Source: Dactylosporangium roseum (GTDB lineage: Bacteria > Actinomycetota > Actinomycetes > Mycobacteriales > Micromonosporaceae). From it: a DNA stretch of 64,000 bases. The position numbers were made by a program, and so were the translations under genes. The notes under the pieces are model-generated. The model saw only the letters and a list, made by a program, of their open reading frames with translations. It did not search any database and was not told where the DNA came from. Each line of letters starts with the position of its first letter. Within the stretch, counting starts at the first letter, position 1. This document shows, piece after piece, positions 27,467 through 35,176 of the stretch. Location: contig NZ_CP073721.1 in assembly GCF_025264685.1 (NCBI RefSeq), positions 611,001 through 675,000 of the forward strand, written 5' to 3'.

Positions 27467-28303
27467 ATGGGCATGCTGTGCGCGGTGAGCTTCAATCGCT
27501 ACGGACGGCTGTTCTATTTCGACCCCGGTGACCTGCGGCCCCAGGTGGGTGACCGGGTCCTCGTCCCCACCGACGACGGGCCCGAGGTCGCCGAGTGCGT
27601 CTGGGCCGCCCAGTGGGTCACCGAGGAGACCGAGGGCTTCCCGCGGCTGGTCGCCATGGCCGGCGACGACGACCTACGCCGCGACGAGCTGCTGCGCAAG
27701 CGCAAGGCCGAGGCGAAGGTCGCCGCGAAGAAGCTCATCCGCGAGCACGAGCTGCCCATGAAGGTCGTGGCCGTGGACCACGCCCTGGACGCCTCGGGCG
27801 GCCAGGGCGCGCGGACGACCATCTACTTCACCGCGCCCCACCGGGTGGACTTCCGCTCGCTGGTGCGCGACCTGGGCGCCACGCTGCACTGCCGGGTGGA
27901 ACTGCGCCAGCTCTCGGCGCGCGACTCCGCTCGGGTCCAGGGCGGCATCGGCTCCTGCGGCCGTGACCTGTGCTGCGCCACGTTCCTCAACGACTTCGAG
28001 CCGGTCACCATCCGCATGGCCAAGGACCAGGATCTCCCGCTCAACCCGCTGCGGATCTCGGGTGCCTGCGGCCGGCTGATGTGTTGCCTGAAGTACGAGC
28101 ATCCTTTGTACAGTTCCTTCCAGGCCACGGCGCCGCCGGTCGGCGCGCGCGTGTCGACGCCCGACGGCGACGGGCGCGTGGTCGGCCACAGCGTCCCCCG
28201 CGACGCGGTCATCGTCCGGATGGACGCCGACGGCTCCCGCTGCTCCTGCAGCCGCGCCTCGGTGTGCGGCTCCCGTCAGGCGTACGAAGAGCGCCACGGC
28301 TGA
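27467..28303 (+). CDS. PSP1-domain protein, RicT-like
   Basis: A 278-residue PSP1 family protein. [21 protein letters not shown] is the usual N-terminus; [19 protein letters not shown] and [15 protein letters not shown] are the two Cys clusters which in Bacillus RicT help bind an iron-sulfur cluster in a complex acting on RNA processing. ATG 27467 is preferred: TACTGT at 27454-27459 lies 7 nt upstream, suggesting a leaderless message. A longer frame from 27038 overlaps the divergent LPXTG gene and was discarded. Confidence 0.9.
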   Translation: MGMLCAVSFNRYGRLFYFDPGDLRPQVGDRVLVPTDDGPEVAECVWAAQWVTEETEGFPRLVAMAGDDDLRRDELLRKRKAEAKVAAKKLIREHELPMKVVAVDHALDASGGQGARTTIYFTAPHRVDFRSLVRDLGATLHCRVELRQLSARDSARVQGGIGSCGRDLCCATFLNDFEPVTIRMAKDQDLPLNPLRISGACGRLMCCLKYEHPLYSSFQATAPPVGARVSTPDGDGRVVGHSVPRDAVIVRMDADGSRCSCSRASVCGSRQAYEERHG

Positions 28304-28306
28304 ACC

Positions 28307-28665
28307 TCAGAGCAGGTCGGCCACCGAGGCGAGCGCGAAGGCGTACGACTCCCTGGGTCTGATCTTGAGATAGGTCGAGGCTCGCATAACCGGTGCGAGC
28401 GGCACCCGGATGCGGCGGACCAGCTCCTCGGGTGTAGGCGCCGCACCGGCAGAGGTTGCCACTCACCTGACCCGGTGTGCAGCACCCGCACCGCAGCACG
28501 TCGTTGGCGACGAACGCCTGCTGGAGCGGGTGCGGTTCGCCGCCGCCCGGCGCGATCCCCTCGACGGTGGTGACCTCCTGCCGGCCACCCGCACCGCCGG
28601 CGTCAGGCGCACGCCACCCGGCGTCCGTTCAGGTGCACCGTGCAGGCGCCGCACTGGCCCTGGTC
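28307..28665 (-). pseudogene. Remnant of a xanthine dehydrogenase-type operon (2Fe-2S subunit joined to FAD subunit end)
   Basis: Read on the minus strand from 28665, pieces in shifting frames give [20 protein letters not shown], then [31 protein letters not shown], and [10 protein letters not shown]: the ordered cysteine motifs of the small [2Fe-2S] subunit of the xanthine dehydrogenase/aldehyde oxidase family, with the section between CTPGQ and SGNLCRC missing. It then passes into [19 protein letters not shown] and [10 protein letters not shown], typical of the FAD subunit, before a stop. There is no start codon and at least two frameshifts. It begins directly after the phosphoesterase stop on the same strand. 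Confidence 0.8.
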
Positions 28666-30504
28666 CTACTCCTTGATCTCCCCCTGTGCCGCGATGCGGA
28701 TGGGCGGTTCCATGAGCCTCAGTCGCATCGGCTTGCCCGACTCGAACCACGACGCGTCGGGCCGGGTGGCCGGGGTCGCCCGCCACCGGCGGCCCGTCCG
28801 GTCCACGCCGATCGGATAGATCGTGAGGCCGCCGTCCGCGGTCAGGCGCAGGCGGAGGAAGCCCTTGTAGCCGGTGATGCCCTGACCGGCGAACAGCTCG
28901 TTGACGTTGACGCTGACCTTCGAGGCCAGCAGCAGGTACAGCGCGAAGAGTTCGCCGCCGGCGAGTGCGGACAGCGGGAAGTACAGGACGACGGCCAGCA
29001 GTAGCGGCAACGGCCAGGTCAGGCCGACGAACGGCAGGCTGAGCCAGGCCCAGGTGCCGAGGACCGCGAGCCCGACGAACGCGGCGCCGTGCAGCAGCCC
29101 CAACGCCCAGTGCCGTGGTCTTCGCTGGCCGGCGCTGCGCGGCATGGCGAGCAGGCAGGCGCCCAGCACGTCGATGACCACCATCAGCGCCGCGGGGACC
29201 GTGACCAGGCGCTGCTCGACGCCCGCGACGACCCGGTCGGCGGCGTTGACGAACGCCAGCATGGTCAGCGTCTGGAGCAGGCCGAGCAGGGCCAGGAACA
29301 CCGGGTTTCGCCACGGCAGGCGCCAGAACACGCCGAGCGACAGGCGGCGGGAGCGGCCCTTCGTCGGGTAGGTCGCGGCGAGCGTGAACTCGCGGCTCGG
29401 CGAGGGGTTGCGCACCAGCGACCGGCGCGGCGGCACCTCGATCCGGTCCGGCAGTTCGTGCGTCGGGTAGAGGTACGCGCCGCCGCCACCGCAGGTGATG
29501 AGCTGCCGCTCGGGCCGCTCGTACCGCGCGTAGTGGTGCAGGTCGCCGGAGAGCATCAGCCGGACCTCGGCCCCGGTCGGCGCGACGACGGTGCGCACGA
29601 AGTAGTCGAGGCTGTCGTACGCCTTGCGGTCGTCGGTCGCCTCCACCCAGCTCGGCGACGGCGGGCAGATGATGATCTTGTCGCCGGGGCCCATCCGGGC
29701 GGCCACGCGGGTGAAGTATCGGAGCTGAGGATCGTCGATGTAGGCGCCCGCCTGCACGTCGATCCCCAGCAGCCACCACCGGTTGGGTAGCTGGATCGCG
29801 AAGTAGGAGCGCGACTGCCGGGTCCGCCAGCCGCCCACACTGCCCTCGTTGCCGCGCACGAACAGGCGCAGGAACGCGGTCAGCCCGTCGTACCAGTCGT
29901 GGTTGCCGGGCACCGCGTACATGCGCGGCTGGACCCCCTCCGGCGCCATCGGCAGCGCGGCGCGGAACGGCCCCTTGAACCGGTCCTCGTACTGCTGCCC
30001 GCTGGCGGTCGGATAGACCTGGTCGCCGCCGAGCACCAGCACCTCGCCGCGGGGCAGGTCGTGCCCGTCCACCGTCAGCCGCGGCTGGGCGAGCAGGTAG
30101 GCCACCGAGTAGGTCGCGTTGAAGCCGTCGCCGGTGTCGGCGACGAAGTCGAGCCAGAGCTCCCCGCCGTCGGGCCACTCGGCCTCGTCGTCGGTGAGCT
30201 CCCCGGTGTACCCTCGGCCCTCGCGCAGGATCCGCCCGGGCAAGGCGTCCTGCAACTCCCGCTTGTCCAGATAGGCGCCGAAGAGGTCGGCGAGCATGAC
30301 CCGGACCGCCGTGCCGCTCAGCAGCACCGGGCTGAGCCACGGCACCGCCCGGCGAGGCGTGAACCCCATCTGGTCCGGATCGAGCCCGGTGGGCCGCGCG
30401 CCGCCGGTCTCCAGCGGCGGCTCCCCGGGCAGCGGGAGCAGAGGATCGCCCGGCTCGGCGGTCAGTTCGCCCGGCGCCGCGGGCATGTCGTCGGGGGGCA
30501 TCAC
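28666..30504 (-). CDS. Membrane-associated calcineurin-like metallophosphoesterase
   Basis: A 612-residue protein. The N-terminal ~50 residues are proline-rich; the phosphoesterase domain shows VADTGDG, LVLGGDQVYPTASG, VPGNHDWYDGL and LSGDLHHYARYE, the metal ligands of calcineurin-like enzymes; residues ~400-525 hold four to five membrane helices, followed by a soluble beta-rich tail. Substrate is unknown. GTG 30504 is chosen because TAACGT lies 7 nt upstream on the minus strand; the adjacent ATG 30501 is nearly equivalent. Its downstream end abuts a decayed dehydrogenase remnant. Confidence 0.83.
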   Translation of the reverse strand: MMPPDDMPAAPGELTAEPGDPLLPLPGEPPLETGGARPTGLDPDQMGFTPRRAVPWLSPVLLSGTAVRVMLADLFGAYLDKRELQDALPGRILREGRGYTGELTDDEAEWPDGGELWLDFVADTGDGFNATYSVAYLLAQPRLTVDGHDLPRGEVLVLGGDQVYPTASGQQYEDRFKGPFRAALPMAPEGVQPRMYAVPGNHDWYDGLTAFLRLFVRGNEGSVGGWRTRQSRSYFAIQLPNRWWLLGIDVQAGAYIDDPQLRYFTRVAARMGPGDKIIICPPSPSWVEATDDRKAYDSLDYFVRTVVAPTGAEVRLMLSGDLHHYARYERPERQLITCGGGGAYLYPTHELPDRIEVPPRRSLVRNPSPSREFTLAATYPTKGRSRRLSLGVFWRLPWRNPVFLALLGLLQTLTMLAFVNAADRVVAGVEQRLVTVPAALMVVIDVLGACLLAMPRSAGQRRPRHWALGLLHGAAFVGLAVLGTWAWLSLPFVGLTWPLPLLLAVVLYFPLSALAGGELFALYLLLASKVSVNVNELFAGQGITGYKGFLRLRLTADGGLTIYPIGVDRTGRRWRATPATRPDASWFESGKPMRLRLMEPPIRIAAQGEIKE

Positions 30505-30586
30505 GCGCGGGACGTTACCCGCGCGCGGCACACCGGGAAACCCCTCGCGCACGGCCCGGTGGCGTGCCGTACACTGGTCCACTGTT

Positions 30587-30659
30587 GCCGCCTTAGCTCA
30601 GTCGGCAGAGCGATTCACTCGTAATGAATAGGTCGACGGTTCGATTCCGTCAGGCGGCT
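30587..30659 (+). tRNA. tRNA-Thr (CGT anticodon)
   Basis: Cloverleaf with 7-bp acceptor stem (GCCGCCT / AGGCGGC), D stem GCTC/GAGC, anticodon stem ATTCA/TGAAT with loop CTCGTAA (anticodon CGT), T stem GACGG/CCGTC with TTCGATT loop, discriminator T at 30659. CCA is not encoded. TACACT at 30570-30575 is a plausible -10 element. Confidence 0.95.
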
Positions 30660-30677
30660 CTGTGGCCCTGTCAGGGC

Positions 30678-30729
30678 AAACGCCTCAGGGCGATGATCCT
30701 GATCGCAGGATCATCGCCCTGAGGCGTTT
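30678..30729. terminator. Perfect 23-bp hairpin downstream of tRNA-Thr
   Basis: Arms 30678-30700 and 30707-30729 are perfectly complementary with a 6-nt loop (GATCGC); the stem ends in AAA/TTT, so the transcript would carry a short U run within its 3' arm. It starts 18 nt after the tRNA and probably terminates its transcript. Confidence 0.75.
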
Positions 30730-30834
30730 CCGGGAGCGGCAGCCGATCTTGAGGACCCCCTTGCCGCGCCCGATCTGGACCGGATGCGGCGCGGCGTCGA
30801 GAATCGGTGGGTCGGATCTCGCTGAGGAGGCCGC

Positions 30835-31156
30835 ATGCCCGCACCGCTCGACCACGAGGCGATAACGGCCGCGCCCTTCGGCACCTCGCCGACCCGGCCC
30901 GGTGCCGCGTGCACCGGCCCGGACGTCTACGCCTGGGAGCCGCGCCATCTGTTCGCGGGCGCGTGGACCCGCGTCGGCCGCGCCGCGTGACGGCGTCAGC
31001 TACGTCGCGCTGTTCCCGAACCTGCTCGTCTCCGCGCACCCCGACTACGTGATGACCCATCTCCTGGCGCCGGTCGCACCGGGGCGGACGGAGATCGAGT
31101 GCAACTGGTACTTCCCGGCCGCCGGGTTCACCGCGGCATGCGCCGAGAGGCGCTAG
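30835..31156 (+). pseudogene. Remnant of a Rieske-type aromatic-ring/quaternary-amine oxygenase
   Basis: An intact ribosome site (TGAGGAGG at 30823-30830) and ATG 30835 begin a 51-codon frame ending VYAWEPRHLFAGAWTRVGR, the usual N-terminus of Rieske oxygenase large subunits. After its TGA at 30988 a second frame reads DGVSYVALFPNLLVSAHPDYVMTHLLAPVAPGRTEIECNWYF, which is close to the C-terminal part of the same family, and stops at 31154. The whole middle, with the Rieske cluster and mononuclear iron ligands, is gone. So this is a gene with a large internal deletion plus frameshift. Confidence 0.8.
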
Positions 31157-31398
31157 GCGGGCCGGCACGGGCGGCGGGTGCGGAGCGCGGCGGCGAACGC
31201 CAGGGCCGTCGACGCGATCCGCTGCGCCCCGATGATGGCCTCCTCCCAGCTCCCGCACAGCCCGGAGCCGAACTCGACCTGCACGTCGCCGTCGTCGACC
31301 AGCATGATCAGGTCGTCCTCGTCCTCGGTGACGATCGCGTTGATCGCACGCAGGTCCAGCGTGACGACCGGCGACAGCTCAGCCCGCTCGGTGTTCAT
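31153..31398 (-). CDS. Hypothetical protein, 81 aa
   Basis: A small protein (MNTERAELSPVVTLDLRAINAIVTEDEDDLIMLVDDGDVQVEFGSG as its acidic first half in shortened form: MNTERAELSP... then VTEDEDDL) followed by a helical, basic C-terminus. Start ATG 31398 has GGAGG 6 nt upstream. No family recognised. It is convergent with and overlaps the Rieske remnant by 4 nt; its upstream side faces the palindrome array before the GntR gene. Confidence 0.6.
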   Translation of the reverse strand: MNTERAELSPVVTLDLRAINAIVTEDEDDLIMLVDDGDVQVEFGSGLCGSWEEAIIGAQRIASTALAFAAALRTRRPCRPA

Positions 31399-31430
31399 CG
31401 ACCGCCTCCGGTTTCCGGCTCCGGCGAAGG

Positions 31431-31703
31431 GGTGCGGCGCCGCGCGGCTCGCAGCGTCGGACGGCGCCGCACCCCGGTTCGGCCGGGTGCGGCGCCGCAT
31501 GGACCGTGGAGCCGCGGCGGTGCCGCATCCCCCTCGGATGTGCCGTGCGCCGTGGCTCACGGTGCCGCTGTCGGCGCCGCACCCGGTGTTGGTCGGTGCG
31601 GCACCGTGGCGTGCGGTGTCGCACCGAGGTGGTCGGGCCCGCGTCGCCGGACGGTGCCGCAACCGGTATGGGTGCGTGCCGCCTGGCCGTGCGGGTCGGC
31701 ACC
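31431..31703. repeat. Array of about ten iterated GGTGC-S-GCACC palindromes
   Basis: The 460-nt non-coding stretch between the divergent genes at 31398 and 31861 holds about ten degenerate copies of an 11-bp palindrome. Clear examples: GGTGCGGCGCCGC 31431, GGCGCCGCACC 31463, GGTGCGGCGCCGCA 31486, GGTGCCGCA 31519, GGTGCCGC 31561, GGCGCCGCACC 31573, GGTGCGGCACC 31595 (perfect), GGTGTCGCACC 31615, GGTGCCGCAACC 31653, GGTCGGCACC 31694. Centres are 13-42 nt apart without fixed phase. Reading frames crossing it have no coding character. Confidence 0.7.
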
Positions 31704-31796
31704 CTGGTCTGATCCGCGGACGCGCCGCGGCACGCAGGTTCTGCATGGGCGGCGCGAAGCCAGACCGCCCAGCCGGGCCCCGCGCCTGGGGTCGAC

Positions 31797-31802
31797 TATA
31801 CT
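31797..31802 (+). promoter_or_regulatory. Strong -10 element upstream of the GntR gene
   Basis: TATACT at 31797-31802 is one base from the TATAAT consensus and stands out in this GC-rich DNA; transcription would begin near 31809. A second box TAGGGT at 31848-31853 lies 7 nt before ATG 31861 and could give a leaderless transcript, so the regulator may have two promoters. Confidence 0.55.
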
Positions 31803-31860
31803 GCTAGTAGCCCTAGGGCCACAAGGTGCCCCGTCGATAGACCTTCGTAGGGTCTCGGAC

Positions 31861-32250
31861 ATGATCTCCCGGAGTTCCGGTCTGTCGCTCTATCGACAGG
31901 TCGCGGACGCGATACGGCAACAGATCATCGATGGTGAGCTGCCGCCGGGCAGTCTCCTGCCTTCCGAGAAGTACCTCGCCGAGGAGCACGACGTCGGCCG
32001 CGACACGATTCGTGACGCCATGGCCTACCTGCGCGGCGAAGGGCTCATCGAGAGCAAGCGCGGCTACCGCAGCCGCGTGCGCGCCGTCGTTCCGCGTGAG
32101 CGCATCTGGCTGCACCCGGGCGAGGTCGTCTCGGCCCGCATGCCCACGCCGGCCGAGCGTAGGGAGCACGGCATGCACGAGGGTGTGCCGGTGCTCCTCG
32201 TCGGCGACCGGGCCTATCCCGCCGACCGATTCGAGTTCGGCTGCGAATGA
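31861..32250 (+). CDS. GntR-family transcriptional regulator, short form
   Basis: A 129-residue protein with the GntR winged helix at residues ~8-75 (LYRQVADAIRQQIIDGELPPGSLLPSEKYLAEEHDVGRDTIRDAM, abbreviated: PPGSLLPSEKYLAEE). After it comes only a ~50-residue tail (HPGEVVSARMPTPAERREHG), too short for a UTRA or FCD ligand domain. Short GntR proteins of this kind occur as regulators on actinobacterial mobile elements and in secondary gene sets. It is preceded by the iterated palindrome array, which may hold its own operators. Confidence 0.85.
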   Translation: MISRSSGLSLYRQVADAIRQQIIDGELPPGSLLPSEKYLAEEHDVGRDTIRDAMAYLRGEGLIESKRGYRSRVRAVVPRERIWLHPGEVVSARMPTPAERREHGMHEGVPVLLVGDRAYPADRFEFGCE

Positions 32251-32335
32251 CGCGCCGAGTGACGCACTCGTAGCAGCGCGCTCAGTAATACGCATCACCC
32301 GGTATTCGGTTGAAGTTTCGTGCCCGTCGAACCGA

Positions 32336-32350
32336 TGCTTGTGTCAAGCA
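32336..32350 (+). promoter_or_regulatory. Candidate MarR operator
   Basis: TGCTTG-TGT-CAAGCA is a perfect 6-bp inverted repeat with a 3-nt centre, located 27 nt before the MarR start codon. Regulators of this family commonly bind such palindromes in their own promoter to control an adjacent exporter. Confidence 0.6.
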
Positions 32351-32376
32351 AGTATCGGATCGCCAGGGAGCACAGC

Positions 32377-32853
32377 GTGCACGACGACAGCGAACATGCC
32401 GCCATCGCGCGGCAGGTCGGCCGGTTCGTCCGGCTGTCGGAGCGGCTCTTCGCCACGCTGAAGGTCCACGAGGCCGGCCGTGGCCTCGAGCGCCCCGCCT
32501 ACGTGCTGCTGAGCCGGGTCGCGGTCGACGGGCCCTTCCGGCTGTCCGCGCTGGCCGCCGACGTGAGTGTCGACCTCTCGACGGTGAGCCGGCAGGTGGC
32601 CGCACTGGAGAACGCCGGCCTCGTCCGGCGCGCACCCGATCCGTCCGACCGGCGGGCCAGTCTCATCGAGGTCACCGAGCTGGGCTCGGAGGTGTTCGCC
32701 GAGAACCGGGAGCGGTGGCTCGCCATCTGGGACGAGCTGCTCGGCGGCTGGACACCCGAGGAGCGGCAGACCTTCGCCGACCTCTTCACGCGACTCAACC
32801 GCTCGCTCGTCGACCGGTTGCCTGGAACCACCCCGGAAAGGGACGCACGATGA
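32377..32853 (+). CDS. MarR-family transcriptional regulator
   Basis: A 158-residue winged-helix regulator: LERPAYVLLSRVAVDGPFRLSALA, VDLSTVSRQVAALENAGLVRR and DPSDRRASLIEVTELG are the MarR DNA-binding and wing motifs. GTG 32377 is chosen for AGGGAG at 32365-32370 with 6-nt spacing; upstream in-frame starts (32320, 32335, 32341) overlap the candidate operator. Its stop overlaps the MFS exporter start (ATGA), so it likely represses this operon until a ligand binds. Confidence 0.9.
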   Translation: MHDDSEHAAIARQVGRFVRLSERLFATLKVHEAGRGLERPAYVLLSRVAVDGPFRLSALAADVSVDLSTVSRQVAALENAGLVRRAPDPSDRRASLIEVTELGSEVFAENRERWLAIWDELLGGWTPEERQTFADLFTRLNRSLVDRLPGTTPERDAR

Positions 32854-34406
32854 CCACCACCGCGCCGGAGCAGACCCGGCCCGCACTCGCCCATCGGCAG
32901 ATCCTGCTGCTGATGGGCGGCCTGATGACTGGAATGCTGTTGGCCGCGCTCGACCAGACCATCGTGGGCACCGCGTTGCCGACGATCGTCGGTGAGCTCG
33001 GTGGGCTCGAACACTACTCCTGGGTCGTGACGGCGTACCTGCTCGCCTCCACCGCCTCGACCCCGCTGTACGGCAAGATCAGCGACCTCTACGGCCGCCG
33101 CCCGGTGCTGCTCTTCGCGATCTCGACCTTTCTGGTCGGCTCGCTGCTCGCCGGCCTCTCCCAGGACATGACGCAGCTCATCGTGACGCGCGCGGTCCAG
33201 GGCGTCGGCGCCGGCGGCCTGATGACGCTGGCCTTCACGGTCGTCTCCGACGTGCTCCCGCCGCGGGACCGGCCGAGGTACCAGGGCCTCTTCGGTGCCG
33301 TCTTCGGCATCTCGTCGGTCGCCGGCCCGCTGGTCGGCGGCTACTTCGCGGAGAACGACTGGCGCTGGATCTTCTACATCAACGTGCCGCTGGCCGTGTT
33401 CGCGCTCTACGTGTGCAGCCGGGTCCTGCGTCTGGTGCCGCACCAGCGCCGCGACCACCGGATCGACTACCTGGGTGCGGCGTTGATGGTCGCGGCCGTC
33501 AGCGCGGTGCTGCTGGCCCTGTCGTGGGGCGGCAACGAGTACGCGTGGGGCTCGCCCACGATCGTCGGCCTGCTCGTCGTCGGCGCCGTGCTCACCGTAC
33601 TGTTCCTGGTCGTCGAGAGCCGCGCCGAGGAGCCGATCCTGCCGCCGCGCCTCTTCAAGCGGGCGACGTTCACGCTGGCCAACACCGCGACCTTCGTCCT
33701 CGGCTTCGCGATGTTCGGCTCGATCATCTACGTCCCGCTGTACCTGCAGATCGTCAGGGGTGCGACACCGACCAGCTCGGGCCTGCTCATGCTGCCGATG
33801 ATGGGCGGCGTCATCGTGACGTCGATCGTCGCCGGTCGCCTCATCAGCCGGCTCGGGCGGTACAAGTGGTTCACCGTTGCCGGCACCCTCATCATGGGCG
33901 CGGGCCTGCTGCTCTTCACGACCCTTCAGGTCGACACGCCGCTGTGGCAGGCGTTCATCTACATGACGACCATCGGCGTCGGGCTGGGCCTGGCGATTCA
34001 GCCGCTGGTCCTGGCCGTCCAGAACGCGCTCGATCTGCGTGACATGGGTGCCGGTACCTCGGCCGTCACGTTCTTCCGCTCGCTCGGCGGTTCGGTCGGC
34101 GTCGCGGCGCTGGGCGCGGTGATGACGAATCGGCTCACCGAGCAGATGCGGGGCAACGGCATGGCCGGCGTGTCGATCAACGCTCCGGCCGAGATCCGCA
34201 AGCTCCCGGCCCAGATGCTCGCGGCCGTCGAGCACATCTTCGTCAACGCCCTGCACCCGGTCTTCCTGTCGGCCGCGATCGTCGCGCTGGTCGGCACGCT
34301 GCTGACCGTGGCGCTGCCGAACAAGCCGTTGCAGGGCGCGGCCCCGGACACTCCGGCGCAGACCCCGACGGCGGAGGAAATGGAGTCCAAGGTGGCCGCG
34401 TTCTAG
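32850..34406 (+). CDS. DHA2-family MFS multidrug exporter
   Basis: A 518-residue drug:proton antiporter. LDQTIVGTALPTIVGELGG is the DHA2 first-helix motif, TPLYGKISDLYGRRPVL the cytoplasmic loop motif A, and GAVFGISSVAGPLVGGYFAE the motif C that marks exporters. About 14 helices are predicted. Translationally coupled to the MarR gene, so it is probably induced by a toxic compound sensed by that regulator. Confidence 0.92.
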   Translation: MTTTAPEQTRPALAHRQILLLMGGLMTGMLLAALDQTIVGTALPTIVGELGGLEHYSWVVTAYLLASTASTPLYGKISDLYGRRPVLLFAISTFLVGSLLAGLSQDMTQLIVTRAVQGVGAGGLMTLAFTVVSDVLPPRDRPRYQGLFGAVFGISSVAGPLVGGYFAENDWRWIFYINVPLAVFALYVCSRVLRLVPHQRRDHRIDYLGAALMVAAVSAVLLALSWGGNEYAWGSPTIVGLLVVGAVLTVLFLVVESRAEEPILPPRLFKRATFTLANTATFVLGFAMFGSIIYVPLYLQIVRGATPTSSGLLMLPMMGGVIVTSIVAGRLISRLGRYKWFTVAGTLIMGAGLLLFTTLQVDTPLWQAFIYMTTIGVGLGLAIQPLVLAVQNALDLRDMGAGTSAVTFFRSLGGSVGVAALGAVMTNRLTEQMRGNGMAGVSINAPAEIRKLPAQMLAAVEHIFVNALHPVFLSAAIVALVGTLLTVALPNKPLQGAAPDTPAQTPTAEEMESKVAAF

Positions 34407-34453
34407 CCCCACCCTCACACCCACGCGCCCTGCCCGCCCCGCGCCCGCATCTC

Positions 34454-34666
34454 GCGTTGGCGACGGTCGTACTGCGTGAGGGCGCGACGGCCGACGCCGA
34501 AACGCTGCGGGAGTTCCTGTCCGGCAAGGTCGCGCGGTGGTAGTTGCCGGAGCGCTGGTCGTTCATCGAGGCGGTCCCGAAGACGAGTGTCGGCAAGTTC
34601 GACAAGAAGCGGGTCCGGGCCGACTACGCGGGCGGTGGACTCGAGGTGGTAGAGATCAGGGCGTGA
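34454..34666 (+). pseudogene. 3' remnant of an acyl-CoA synthetase gene
   Basis: The frame beginning near 34454 reads ALATVVLREGATADAETL, REFLSGKVARW, an in-frame TAG at 34536, then [25 protein letters not shown] and ends at TGA 34664. [11 protein letters not shown] carries the C-terminal catalytic lysine region of AMP-forming fatty acyl-CoA synthetases. Only the last ~70 codons remain, and they contain a stop where Gln (CAG to TAG) is expected. The rest of the gene is absent upstream, where the MFS gene ends 47 nt before. Confidence 0.8.
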
Positions 34667-35139
34667 CTCGCTCCGCCAAGATCGCTCTGCTCGTGGCGGC
34701 CGCCACGGTGAGCTGCGTCATCGCGGCCTGTGGCGTCGCCCTGGCATTCCGTGACTGGGTGCCGGGGCTCGCCGGCTGCGAGGACGGCAGCAAGCCGACG
34801 AAGACCGCCGTGATCACCGAGAAGCTCCGCATCGAGCAGATGTGGCCCGCGCTGAAGCCCATCGTCTCGGTGCACTGGCAGGAGCGCGAGGCGCGGGCCC
34901 GCAGTTGCCCCGAGATCGGCCCGATGGACTACGTGATGACGGGCCTCGCCGTCGTCACGCCGGAGCGCGCCGCGGCACTGGCGTCCGCCCCGGCGGGGCA
35001 GAGCGCGGCTCCGGTGCCCGACGTTCCCGACGACCTGCGGCCCTATGCCCCGCCGGCGCCGAACTGGATCGCGATCGACGGCGGCCTGCTGCTGGACCAG
35101 GCGTCGGCCACCGTCTATTTCACACACACCACGACCTGA
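34663..35139 (+). CDS. Membrane-anchored hypothetical protein, 158 aa
   Basis: GTG 34663 overlaps the TGA of the acyl-CoA synthetase remnant, suggesting it was once coupled to that gene. The protein has one N-terminal hydrophobic helix ([23 protein letters not shown], shortened: [17 protein letters not shown]), then a ~120-residue extracytoplasmic domain ([20 protein letters not shown]). No family recognised. The Cys after AA could be a lipobox, but the hydrophobic stretch continues past it. Confidence 0.6.
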   Translation: MTRSAKIALLVAAATVSCVIAACGVALAFRDWVPGLAGCEDGSKPTKTAVITEKLRIEQMWPALKPIVSVHWQEREARARSCPEIGPMDYVMTGLAVVTPERAAALASAPAGQSAAPVPDVPDDLRPYAPPAPNWIAIDGGLLLDQASATVYFTHTTT

Positions 35140-35176
35140 ACCGTGGTCGGAAGTGGCGGCGAGGCGGCGGGACCGG

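Noticed and set aside
30587..30659. tRNA-Thr as an integration site for a mobile element
   Set aside because: No integrase gene and no second copy of the tRNA 3' end noticed in the window.
31431..31703. Palindrome array as a CRISPR array
   Set aside because: Repeats are ~11 bp, degenerate and irregularly spaced; no cas genes nearby.
31153..31746. 197-aa minus-strand frame through the palindrome array
   Set aside because: The first ~115 residues translate the repeats and have no protein character; only the 81-aa part from 31398 has a ribosome site.
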